Translations under genes and position numbers: made by a program | Part shown: one piece after another, positions 23,248 to 31,489 of the stretch | Layout: each line of letters starts with the position of its first letter | Position numbering within the stretch: the stretch's first letter is position 1 | Notes under the pieces: model-generated | What the model was told of the DNA's origin: nothing | Database searches by the model: none | What the model saw: only the letters and a program-made list of their open reading frames with translations | DNA from: Dulcicalothrix desertica PCC 7102 | GTDB lineage: Bacteria > Cyanobacteriota > Cyanobacteriia > Cyanobacteriales > Nostocaceae | DNA length: 64,000 nt | Direction: 5' to 3' | NCBI RefSeq assembly: GCF_003991905.1 | Contig: NZ_RSCL01000005.1 | Span: 186,001 to 250,000 of the forward strand

Positions 23248-25431
23248 TTACTTTGACTTTAGTATCTGAATTTTATTTATTCTTTTAGTATATTCTTGCT
23301 TATTACCCTGCTGTAAATATAATGTGGCAGCTTTTTCTAAGTCATTAATAGCTGCTGAGATATTTCCCTGTTGCTCGTATATACCACTTCTATTGGTATA
23401 AAAAGTAGGTTCCTTAGAATTAATTTCAATTGCTTTATTAAAATCATTGATTGCTGCCTCAAGTTTGTCTAATTGAAAGTAAGCAAAACCTCGTAAATTG
23501 TAGTAATAACCATCTTTAGATTCTTCTGTAATTGTTTTGGTAAAGTCATCGATTGCAGCTTGATAATTTTTTAGCTGATAATTAGTTCTACCTCTGTTAC
23601 TATAAAAATATATAATATTAGAGTTTATTTCGATAGCTTTATTAAAATTTTCAAGAGCTAGATTAAATTTATCTAAATTATAGTATATAACTCCTCTACT
23701 ATTGTAATAGTAAGAATTTTGTGGATTTAAATCAATAGCTTTGTTATAGTTAATAATTGCATCTGCGTATTTTTGCATATCACGATAAGCTAAAGCTTTT
23801 TGATAGTAGGTTTCGGCGTGCTTAGAGTTGATATTTATTGCTTGATTGTAATTATCAATAGCTACTATATGCCTACCATTTTTGGCTTCAATTATTCCTT
23901 GTGCTAAATGGGACTCTGTAAGATATTGATTAATATTGTCAGATAAATGAGGAGTTTCTGTTAACGCCAGATTTAAACTATTAATAGCCTCATAATAATT
24001 ACCTTTTTGATAATGTTCTATTCCCTGTTGATAATATACTGGGCTAGTATTTGAATCTACAGACTTCTTAGGTGTCTCTGTACTTTCTTGAGTTATTTGA
24101 TTAGAGTTATTTTGCGTTAGATATTTATAATCATTAACTTTTACTGTAAAAAAGAAAGAATGTATTATGGGTATCGCAGCCGTAATAAAAGAACCAATAC
24201 CGAGAATTTTTAATACAATTTTCCAATCCTCACCTTTTTGTGCTATGGTTATTGGTGCTTGTAATTTATGATTTTGTTTTAGTTGGGATTGTCCCTTTGA
24301 CGATGTAGGAGTAAACATAGTAGCACCGTTTGCAGGAATATTCAGAGTTTGTGGCCCTTGTTGTGATTGCTGTTTTGCTTGTGGTGGTGTAACTGCATTT
24401 GCAACATGCGGGAAAATATCTATTCCAAGTTGGTGTTCACGTTCACACCAATAGCACTTGCCATAAACTTTACTGTAGGAGTGATTTGCTACTTTACGAC
24501 AAGCAGTTAAATCAGAAAGCGCTATTCGCAAAGCATTACACCAATCTTGTGCTGTTGGTCGTAATCTGGGAGATATATGACCATCGTTAAAACATTTTAA
24601 AAATAATTTTTGAATTTCTGGATGAACAACATTTAAAGGTATTGTATTTTGGGTAGGTTGGAGAGGACTATTTTGACTGTACAACCAAAAGCCTTGCCTA
24701 ATAAGTTCATTTTGTTCTAATTGGTCTCCATGACCAACCCACTTTCCCATAAACGGATGATAGCCAAAAAGCAAATGATGAATGATTACGGCTAATCGAA
24801 AGCGGTCGTGATATCTGGTTTGATTTAATGAAGACAATTCTTTATTCAGCAGTTCAGGAGGGGTAAAACCTTCTAAAGCAACATTACATCGGTAAACTAT
24901 CCCAGTTTTGGCATCAGTCACTTGAAATGAATCAGTATCGATTATAGATACCAATCCCTTATCATTGACAAGAAAATTTTTTGGATTCATATCACCGATA
25001 ATATAGCCCTTAGCGTGAATCGCACTTGCAATAAGCGCTACATTATATGCTGTCGCGTTTAAGTAATACCAATTAAATCTAGGAGCATAGTTTAGTCGGT
25101 GCTGCGGGCTATATACGTAGGGTAGTTCCTTTGCTTGGTTAATAATCGGCATCAAAAAGCCAACGCAGTTTCCTTGAAGATCTATTAATAATTCCTGTAC
25201 CCAGGCAATAGAAATATGATTTTGGCTTCTTGTCGGGTCTTCTGGTGGATTTGCCAGCATCAGTTGCAGTTTTTTGACCCTTTCTGCATCAGGCGAACAA
25301 TAGAACTTAGCTAAATATCCACTACGATTTGTTTGCCAAACCTCTCCTTCTCCACCACTAGTCAGCTTTTTTGTCAACAAAATAGACTGACCTTTGCTAT
25401 CACGATATTGTGTCATATAGGGTAGTCTCAA
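23248..25431 (-). CDS. Serine/threonine kinase-like protein with TPR repeats
   Basis: A 727-residue protein. The kinase domain fills about 15-305: the glycine loop TSGGEGEV (24-31), Lys42, a catalytic loop GDMNPKNFLV with Asp147 and Asn152, and metal-binding Asp165 in IIDTDSF. The usual HRD and DFG motifs are altered but the charged residues remain. A CxxC pair (CYWC) occurs near 325. A membrane helix lies near 408-430, followed by about seven TPR units at about 470-715. It lies 15 bases downstream of a PP2C gene and a vWA gene, the TerY-P triad order. It probably phosphorylates partners of the vWA protein. Confidence 0.85.
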   Translation of the reverse strand: MRLPYMTQYRDSKGQSILLTKKLTSGGEGEVWQTNRSGYLAKFYCSPDAERVKKLQLMLANPPEDPTRSQNHISIAWVQELLIDLQGNCVGFLMPIINQAKELPYVYSPQHRLNYAPRFNWYYLNATAYNVALIASAIHAKGYIIGDMNPKNFLVNDKGLVSIIDTDSFQVTDAKTGIVYRCNVALEGFTPPELLNKELSSLNQTRYHDRFRLAVIIHHLLFGYHPFMGKWVGHGDQLEQNELIRQGFWLYSQNSPLQPTQNTIPLNVVHPEIQKLFLKCFNDGHISPRLRPTAQDWCNALRIALSDLTACRKVANHSYSKVYGKCYWCEREHQLGIDIFPHVANAVTPPQAKQQSQQGPQTLNIPANGATMFTPTSSKGQSQLKQNHKLQAPITIAQKGEDWKIVLKILGIGSFITAAIPIIHSFFFTVKVNDYKYLTQNNSNQITQESTETPKKSVDSNTSPVYYQQGIEHYQKGNYYEAINSLNLALTETPHLSDNINQYLTESHLAQGIIEAKNGRHIVAIDNYNQAININSKHAETYYQKALAYRDMQKYADAIINYNKAIDLNPQNSYYYNSRGVIYYNLDKFNLALENFNKAIEINSNIIYFYSNRGRTNYQLKNYQAAIDDFTKTITEESKDGYYYNLRGFAYFQLDKLEAAINDFNKAIEINSKEPTFYTNRSGIYEQQGNISAAINDLEKAATLYLQQGNKQEYTKRINKIQILKSK

Positions 25432-25446
25432 ATCATCTTTCTAACA

Positions 25447-26691
25447 TCAGCGAAAAGGTAAGTATAAAACAGTCCCTAGCAATAATCCTAAAATAGTATT
25501 GCTTAAAGTCACAATTATTACTGCTCTAATCCTATATATAAGTTGTATTAATGTACTGTGATTTTTAATTTTATATTTATAATTAATAGGTTTATTCCTG
25601 GTTTTATTAAACCATTTAAATAGATTAGTAAAAGTCATGGATAAAACACAAATTACAACAGCAATGCCAAATCCAAAAACTATCCATTTTCTTGGGTTTT
25701 GTTGCATCCATAAAGATGCTAGTAAATAGCCTGCTAACATATTACATAGGAAGCTAACTATTAGAAAATCCCAAGAAACCTTTACTGAGTCCTTAATTAT
25801 TGGAGATGAAATAGCTTGCTTTGCTACTTCTTTAGGCTTTATGTAATATAAATTTATTGATGGTGCATGTGATGAGTAAATTTTAGATTTACTTTCTCCT
25901 TCATACAAGCACAAAAGCAGAGTTTTATCATCATCAGTACGTGTATTTACATCTTCTGAAGTTAGCCACTTTTTAATATCCTCTTCTTCTTGCTCAAGTT
26001 TTTCCGTAATTTTTAGCCCTTCCTCAAAGGGTTTAAAGAAGCCAGAGGAGGGCTTCCAGTCACGGAAGTTAATTGCAAGTCTTTCTAGTCCATCTGTGGA
26101 AGCACAAATAAATTTAGGATTGTATAATACATCCATTTTATAATCTGCATCCTTTGATGTTACAAATATTGTTTCGTTGGCATATTCTCCTTTATCAGGC
26201 GGAAAAAATAATTTATATTCATTGGAATTTTCAGCACGTATTACAATAAAGCCATCCCCAATTTGCATTGCAGCAATCCAATCAGGAGTGGCAATAAAAG
26301 CTAGTAAAGTACAAGCTAAATCGTTAAAATCACATTCTTGCTCAGATGCTTTTGCTTTTAATTCATTTTTTACCTTATCTAAAATTTCCCTAAAAACTTC
26401 CCTAAAAACTTCCCTAGCTAATTCACTTACTATTGGTTGCTGTAAATCACGTTTCTTTTCTTCCTTGAGATTTTTAAAGAATTCCTCCAAGTGAAAAAGA
26501 GCCGTTTTAACTGCTAACTTTGCACCAATGTTAGAGAATTTGGCACTACCAGCCCCATCAGCAACTGCACCTACAATCACATCATCAATAACTTTATGTT
26601 CACTATAGTCTTGACACGGTATATTGCCCTGTTTATGACTAGTTCCTTTAACAGAACTTCCAATAGCTTTCCACCCCATAAAATACCTCAC
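25447..26691 (-). CDS. Membrane-anchored PP2C-type protein phosphatase
   Basis: A 414-residue protein. Residues 1-255 form a PP2C fold: metal ligands in NIPCQDYS and AVADGAGSA and later CASTDGLERL. Then come about 70 linker residues and three C-terminal membrane helices (about 305-330, 335-360, 388-412). The membrane anchor is notable because most PP2C domains in such triads are soluble. Spaced by 15 bases from the kinase and three bases from the vWA gene, so it is one operon. It should reverse phosphorylation by the kinase. Confidence 0.85.
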   Translation of the reverse strand: MRYFMGWKAIGSSVKGTSHKQGNIPCQDYSEHKVIDDVIVGAVADGAGSAKFSNIGAKLAVKTALFHLEEFFKNLKEEKKRDLQQPIVSELAREVFREVFREILDKVKNELKAKASEQECDFNDLACTLLAFIATPDWIAAMQIGDGFIVIRAENSNEYKLFFPPDKGEYANETIFVTSKDADYKMDVLYNPKFICASTDGLERLAINFRDWKPSSGFFKPFEEGLKITEKLEQEEEDIKKWLTSEDVNTRTDDDKTLLLCLYEGESKSKIYSSHAPSINLYYIKPKEVAKQAISSPIIKDSVKVSWDFLIVSFLCNMLAGYLLASLWMQQNPRKWIVFGFGIAVVICVLSMTFTNLFKWFNKTRNKPINYKYKIKNHSTLIQLIYRIRAVIIVTLSNTILGLLLGTVLYLPFR

Positions 26692-26694
26692 CTT

Positions 26695-27358
26695 TTAAAC
26701 AGATACTTGACTCCATCCTACAGAAGGAAGCGCTATCATTGTTCCTCCCGGTTTGCTGTGAGAAACCTGTTTCATTGACTGACTTAGCCAGAGAAACATA
26801 TCTCTAAATTTCAATCCATCTAGCCATATAGGTGGACGTTCTGGTGGAGCTATCTGGCTTAAAGTCGTTATATCCGCTCCTTTGACACCAACTGTAAAGA
26901 AGGAGATTTTCCGATTATTTTCTGCATCTCTAACACGCTGTGCTGCATTCTGCCAATAATCTGTTGGCGCCCCATCCGTAATTAACCATACCCAAGGGCG
27001 ATAGTATTGGATACCGTTTTCTCTATAATTTTCTTTACGTTCCTCAAGCAAATCTAAAGCATAGTTAATAGCTTCTCCCATAGGAGTAGCACCGTAAGCT
27101 TTCAAGCCGGAAGGAACGAACTGGTCGATAGTGACGAAGATTTTGAGCCACACTTACTGACTCACCAAATGTGACAATAGCTACTTCAACTCTAAGACTA
27201 GCAAGTCCGTCTTGTTGAATTGACTGTTTGAAAGCCATAATTCCATCATTTAACTCTTTGATTGGTTGACCGCTCATAGAGCCTGAAGTATCAAGTAGCA
27301 AAATAACAGGGCATCGTGGCTCAGGGTTAAAAACAAATTCTGGTAGTCCTACAGGCAT
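26695..27358 (-). pseudogene. TerY-like vWA domain gene split by a frameshift
   Basis: Two overlapping frames encode one vWA protein. The first (27358 to 27065) has the MIDAS start LLLDTSGSMSG and reads VEVAIVTFGESVSVAQN. The second (27153 to 26695) continues with FVTIDQFVPSG, then the MIDAS Thr in ATPMGEA and Asp in WLITDGAPTD. A single extra base near 27137-27141 accounts for the break; removing it gives about 220 residues, the normal TerY size. TerY-type proteins bind metal through MIDAS and team with a kinase and PP2C. The system may be inactive, or the base may be a sequencing error. Confidence 0.8.
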
Positions 27359-27653
27359 TTGTCGAGTTTAATAGTACTTACAATTACCATTGTGCTAGCC
27401 TCTTTTATTACATTGCATCAGAAAAAATACTAGGATTTTCCTGTTTCTTTTGAAAAGCATTGAAGATTATTTATCAAGCATTAGTAGCTCTAAGCTTTGA
27501 TTTGCATCGAGATTAAGTATATATTTATACACTATTCTGAGATTTATTCTCGTTTTATAGATGTTAGAACGTGAATAGTGATCAAGCAGGATAATTAAAA
27601 CACCCCAGCTTTATGTTTGGCATAATCCACAATACTGTTTAAGTGCGCCAATC

Positions 27654-28331
27654 TTACTCCAGTTCCTGTATGCTAGACCGCATTCTCACTTCACTCGCTC
27701 CGGCACGCACGATAATTGATCGAACTAAAGACCCAAAAATACGCCATCCTACTAGGCTTAAACTTGCGTATCTGGTTGCTATCAGTAAATCTGACAATCG
27801 TACCTGTATAATTCCATCAAAAACTAGAGAGTTCGCGACAACATCAGATGAATCACCCGGTAAAGGTGGTAAGTACATACGCTGCGTAGAATTAAACTTC
27901 AATAGCTCCCCAAGTAATTGTTTAGCGTTAGGGTCATTGGTTTTAATTGGCTGCACACGCAACAGGACTGCGTATTCGCGGCGCCCTGGTACCAAATCAC
28001 AGGTAGAGGTAGCGACTGCAAATTTCATTCCAGTGATACGCTCCCCTAAAAAATAGGCAGCGTCCGTACTAATAATGTCACCTTGTAAAAGGGTAAAGGG
28101 GTCTTCGTCTGCATTTATTAGACCCCGACTTAGCACATCCTGATAAATGATTGGTTCACGAACGAGAGCGCCTTTGAAGTTAAACAAATCCTGACGCTTG
28201 CTTGTTTTACCAAGTTTTTGAGCAAAATTTTGGATAATTTTGAGTGCTTGGTCATCGTGAGAAAGAGTTGAAAGACGTGCTTCAAGTTCTGCTAAGTTTT
28301 CAGGCAAACCTGAGTTAGTTGCTATAGTCAA
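27654..28331 (-). CDS. Unrecognised 225-residue protein, second of a pair
   Basis: A soluble protein of mixed composition. The middle holds DIISTDAAYFLGERITGMKF, then ATSTCDLVPGRREYAVLLRV, which looks like a beta-rich core with one possible active Cys. I do not know the family. The probable start is TTG at 28331 with GGAG about nine bases upstream, in the end of the preceding gene, so translation is coupled. It ends about 300 bases before the vWA gene start; the spacer 27359-27653 shows nothing notable. Confidence 0.55.
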   Translation of the reverse strand: MTIATNSGLPENLAELEARLSTLSHDDQALKIIQNFAQKLGKTSKRQDLFNFKGALVREPIIYQDVLSRGLINADEDPFTLLQGDIISTDAAYFLGERITGMKFAVATSTCDLVPGRREYAVLLRVQPIKTNDPNAKQLLGELLKFNSTQRMYLPPLPGDSSDVVANSLVFDGIIQVRLSDLLIATRYASLSLVGWRIFGSLVRSIIVRAGASEVRMRSSIQELE

Positions 28332-28337
28332 TCAACA

Positions 28338-28781
28338 TTACTCCCATTCCGAAGTGTTAGATGCATCTAGTGGGCGCCTAATAAGGCTTGGGTCTAGAAT
28401 AACCTCATCGTCCAAATCTATATCATCAGTTTCAGGTTGCAAAGGCTCAAAGTGGTCGCGCGTGGGAAGTTCGGGTAAGTTGCCCAACATTGTAACTGTT
28501 TCTACTAATAGGTCAATACTTTCAGCATCAGGGTGTTTTTGCAAGACGCGCGCAGTACGTAATAGCACACGCAGCCCACCACGCAAGCGTTCAACATCAC
28601 GAGCCAAGCCTAAAAGATTTTGAAAGTCGCTCTCTTCCAAAATTCGATATTGCCCCGTTTTCGTTTGTAAAGTGGTTATTTTTCCATCTTTAACCGATTC
28701 AAGGGCTTTCGCTCCTTCTATGCGAAATTTCTCGAATGATGGAAAAACCCGACCATTCTGCAAATTTGTTAAGTCTTTCAC
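28338..28781 (-). CDS. Unrecognised 147-residue protein, first of a pair
   Basis: Starts with GTG. The segment GKITTLQTKTGQYRILEESDFQNLL has the strand-strand-helix look of a Phd/YefM-type antitoxin dimerisation domain, though at moderate distance; then come a basic helix (RLRGGLRVLLRTARVL) and an acidic tail (ETDDIDLDDEVILD). Six bases separate it from the 225-residue gene. A toxin-antitoxin or regulator-effector pair is possible, but this is inference from layout and a weak pattern. Confidence 0.5.
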   Translation of the reverse strand: MKDLTNLQNGRVFPSFEKFRIEGAKALESVKDGKITTLQTKTGQYRILEESDFQNLLGLARDVERLRGGLRVLLRTARVLQKHPDAESIDLLVETVTMLGNLPELPTRDHFEPLQPETDDIDLDDEVILDPSLIRRPLDASNTSEWE

Positions 28782-28881
28782 TTTGATTATTATAAATTTA
28801 GATATTACCTACTCTTCTAATAGTAGCAGAGATTTCTTTGGTTATACGTTGGGAATTCGTTGTATTAGAAAAATTCAGTAA

Positions 28882-29159
28882 TCATGCTACGCTCTTATTG
28901 CGACTAGCCCTAAATTTACGAACATACTTATAGCCAACACGTACAATCCAAACTTGTGCATCAGGATAACGTTCTTCTAGGCGCCGACAAGCAACAATTT
29001 CCGACTTATCTATTTCCCAAGCACCTGTAGTAATATCAATTGCTACTATCTTACCTTTACTATCTGGTTGAAGTACTGGATAGATATCGCGTTCGTAAAT
29101 TTGCGTGCGCCGTGACGCGCAAATTCTTCTTTACTATACTTTGGTTCTTTAGCTGCCAT
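28882..29159 (-). pseudogene. Frameshifted small cyanobacterial gene
   Basis: ATG at 29159 opens a frame beginning MAAKEPKYSKEEFARHGA. After a shift near 29098-29110 another frame continues QIYERDIYPVLQPDSKGKIVA, then IDITTGAWEIDKSE, CRRLEERYPDAQVWIVRVGYKYV and a stop at 28882. Together they match a common small cyanobacterial family of unknown function, often linked to toxin-antitoxin loci, so the gene is broken by two extra bases. Confidence 0.6.
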
Positions 29160-29311
29160 AAATCTCACGCTGCTTGAGGTCGCGTTGTCTTAAAATACGG
29201 AGTACCTGAATCCCAATTTTACCACGGGTAAAAAGTTCGTCTGCATCCTCTAAACCGAGGGAGCGCGAACACATTACCACTGCTTTCTTCAAAAACAGAC
29301 TCTTGTGTCAT
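29149..29311 (-). pseudogene. Broken XRE-type antitoxin gene
   Basis: It starts at ATG 29311, overlapping the toxin stop by four bases. After MTQESVFEESSGNVFA the frame is lost near 29258-29265. The next frame gives LGLEDADELFTRGKIGIQVLR then ILRQRDLKQREI, the first half of an XRE helix-turn-helix, and then stops; the second half of the helix-turn-helix is missing. It was probably the HigA-like partner of the toxin. The stretch is both frameshifted and truncated. Confidence 0.6.
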
Positions 29312-29562
29312 GGTTGTTTTTCCCTTTCCTGTGCGTCCTTATAGCGTTGTTTAATCAAGTCGATATCAGCTTGCGGGGTTTTAATCCCTTGCTTAGATTT
29401 TTTCCGGAAAGCGTGTAAAACATAGACTTTCTTACCTATTTTAACAGTGTAAACCGCTCTGTAGGTATCGGTATCATAGCGTTTGATGATTTCGTAAACA
29501 CCACTTCCAACACCTTTAAAGAGTTTGGCTTCCATCGGTGTTTCTCCTGCTTGTACTCTCAT
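29308..29562 (-). pseudogene. 5'-truncated RelE/HigB-type toxin (phage Gp49-like)
   Basis: Eighty-four codons match the C-terminal two thirds of a HigB/Gp49-like ribonuclease toxin: GVYEIIKRYDTDTYRAVYTV, KKVYVLHAFRKKSKQGIKT and a final helix DIDLIKQRYKDAQ. The family normally carries about 30 more N-terminal residues. In the same frame upstream lies EISYK preceded by a stop, and shifted pieces resembling the missing FP..VR motif, so the 5' end has decayed. The antitoxin next to it is broken too. Confidence 0.55.
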
Positions 29563-29682
29563 TTTATATGAAATTTCCTATACAATATGGAAAATTCGTA
29601 AATTTATAAAAAACAGCCCCCAGCAAGCTAGGGACTGCTATTTTGATTAAACCATAATCGGTATAATAAGCACTGTGGGAAT

Positions 29683-30240
29683 TTATGCGACCATTCCTGT
29701 ATTGGAACGTTCTTCGATTCTTCTAATGTCAATTAAATGTTCTCCAATAAATTCACTATTTTTAAGCCGATTCATTTCCTGATTCCAAGGTTCACTAGTA
29801 TACAATAGTCCTACATTCCAGTCCATAATTGTCCGCTTTGCTTGAAGCTTACTATGCAAAACTTTTGCTAGATTAATATATCTATTTTTACTTTCTTCTC
29901 CATCTACTTTAAAAAATTCTAGGTTTGGAATAGTTATTTTGATATACTCTACAACTCCAGAATTAGAGGGACCCGCATATTCAACAGTCATCATTCCATC
30001 TGGCATGTAATATTCTATGCCTCCTAATTCCGACCAGGTTGACAATTTCTCAAGTGCAGCCTGCGAATCCTCTACATATTCTACATCTGGACTCTCAGTT
30101 GCTGTATCATGCAAAATAAGAAGGCAGTCTTCGTCTATAATTCCGTCAAGCTCGCTTATTACTTGATGTGTAGTTTGAACAACCTCTCTAGCAGGTAAGC
30201 CTTCAGGCATCATTATGATTATTTCCCAATGATCACTCAT
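29683..30240 (-). CDS. Candidate immunity protein for the adjacent nuclease toxin
   Basis: A 185-residue, acidic, soluble protein of unrecognised family. It sits eight bases downstream of a gene encoding a restriction-fold nuclease domain, the usual position of an immunity gene in polymorphic-toxin loci. Acidity (stretches such as DGIIDEDCLLILHDTATESPD) would suit binding to a basic nuclease. No catalytic motif is seen. The immunity role is an inference from context. Confidence 0.5.
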   Translation of the reverse strand: MSDHWEIIIMMPEGLPAREVVQTTHQVISELDGIIDEDCLLILHDTATESPDVEYVEDSQAALEKLSTWSELGGIEYYMPDGMMTVEYAGPSNSGVVEYIKITIPNLEFFKVDGEESKNRYINLAKVLHSKLQAKRTIMDWNVGLLYTSEPWNQEMNRLKNSEFIGEHLIDIRRIEERSNTGMVA

Positions 30241-30247
30241 CTCTGTT

Positions 30248-31039
30248 TTACCTCTGTCCAGTACGTATTTCTATTATTACACCCGATTTTGCTGCTTTAC
30301 CTATAAACCATTTGCGAACATCGTCCGATACTCCTTGCGTTAAATGCACAACAATTTTTCTGGGAGGTAAGGAAGGATTCACTTTGGCATCTTTCTTTAT
30401 TTTTTGAATATATTTTTCGATTTGACCTATGAGAGTAATGTCTGGTCTCGTTGCAGTTCCATAAGATGCTGAACCTTTGACTTCAATAATTTCCGTCTCG
30501 GTCAAAACATCAATTTCACCTTTGTCTTTCTTTGCTGCTTTTTTCCCCTCCTTTTCTATCGTTTGTTGAACTTCCTCAACTTTTTCACCCCTCCTAACAG
30601 CATCTAAAGCAACTCTTGCTTCTTCCCGCAAAGATATCTTATGTTCAAGAGTCTCTCTTGGGTTATCAAGTCGTGCTAGCATTTTTGTACCTCCCTTAAT
30701 TTTACTTAGGATTTTTCGTTCTAGTTTAGATAGGTCTTTATTAGGGTCAGTTCCTACAACCGCAGATGCATCAGCTAAATATGTTAGGTTCCATTTGTTA
30801 CCAAAATTAGTTATATTAATTGCAATTAGTTTTAAAGTTTCTAGATACTGATTTTTCTTTTTATCTATGATAATCGTATTTGAAAGTTGCTCATTGACTT
30901 TTATTATTGCATTAATAAGACCCTCTAACGAATGGACTAGATGCACGTAGGTAGTTTCTGGATATTCTTGCTTTCTAGTTTCTAACTGTTTTTGCACATG
31001 GCTTAACTTAGAAATTAGAAGTCGGGCACTGCTAACCAT
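30248..31039 (-). CDS. PD-(D/E)XK nuclease-domain protein, polymorphic-toxin-like
   Basis: A 263-residue protein. Residues 1-130 are helical (KLSHVQKQLETRKQEYPETT and on); 130-172 are charged. The C-terminal domain (172-263) shows the restriction-endonuclease-fold signature: E175-x-D177 in KGEIDVLT, E186-x-K188 in IIEVKG, then GQIEKYI and a strand KIVVHLT. This type of domain forms the C-terminus of secreted polymorphic toxins. No signal peptide or secretion domain is present, so it may act inside cells, be delivered otherwise, or be a displaced toxin tip. The paired downstream gene may give immunity. Confidence 0.65.
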   Translation of the reverse strand: MVSSARLLISKLSHVQKQLETRKQEYPETTYVHLVHSLEGLINAIIKVNEQLSNTIIIDKKKNQYLETLKLIAINITNFGNKWNLTYLADASAVVGTDPNKDLSKLERKILSKIKGGTKMLARLDNPRETLEHKISLREEARVALDAVRRGEKVEEVQQTIEKEGKKAAKKDKGEIDVLTETEIIEVKGSASYGTATRPDITLIGQIEKYIQKIKKDAKVNPSLPPRKIVVHLTQGVSDDVRKWFIGKAAKSGVIIEIRTGQR

Positions 31040-31077
31040 AAATATTTAAGTTCAATTTACCTGCTTGGCAACATTAA

Positions 31078-31103
31078 CATTATGTCTGTCTCCAGACATA
31101 ATG
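31078..31103. promoter_or_regulatory. 11-base perfect inverted repeat upstream of the nuclease gene
   Basis: CATTATGTCTG at 31078-31088 and CAGACATAATG at 31093-31103 with a four-base loop lie about 40 bases before the nuclease start codon. It is a candidate operator or a leader hairpin of the toxin/immunity operon. Confidence 0.45.
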
Positions 31104-31322
31104 AAAGCAATGTTTATTTAATTTACCATCATTGTTAATCAAATAAGCCTAATATGCTTGTTATTTTTATTATCAGCTTTCAAACTAAACTTATTGCCAA
31201 AATCATGAATTTTTTACTACAATATTTGAGAAAAGAAAGTATAAGGAATAATAACACAAGCGTCAAGTAGTGCAGAAAAATTACCTACGATTATCAAAAC
31301 TACTCACTTTCGCTTAATTATT

Positions 31323-31409
31323 TTAGTCAAATAAACCTTTTTCCTGCATAATTTCTACCATCTCACTAATCCTACCCGCTTCTGGGTCAAAAATCCCATG
31401 CGGTCGAGA
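31323..31409 (-). pseudogene. C-terminal remnant of a lost gene
   Basis: On the minus strand, a coherent frame reads PHGIFDPEAGRISEMV then EIMQEKGLFD before a stop at 31323. The text looks like a real protein end, yet no longer gene continues upstream. It is probably a fragment left after a deletion. Parent gene not identified. Confidence 0.4.
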
Positions 31410-31489
31410 AAAAGTCCTCGCTCAAGAGGACTAAATCATAATTGTTATGTTCCTTCCATTCGTTGGATGCTCCGTGTCGAAACCCTCGG

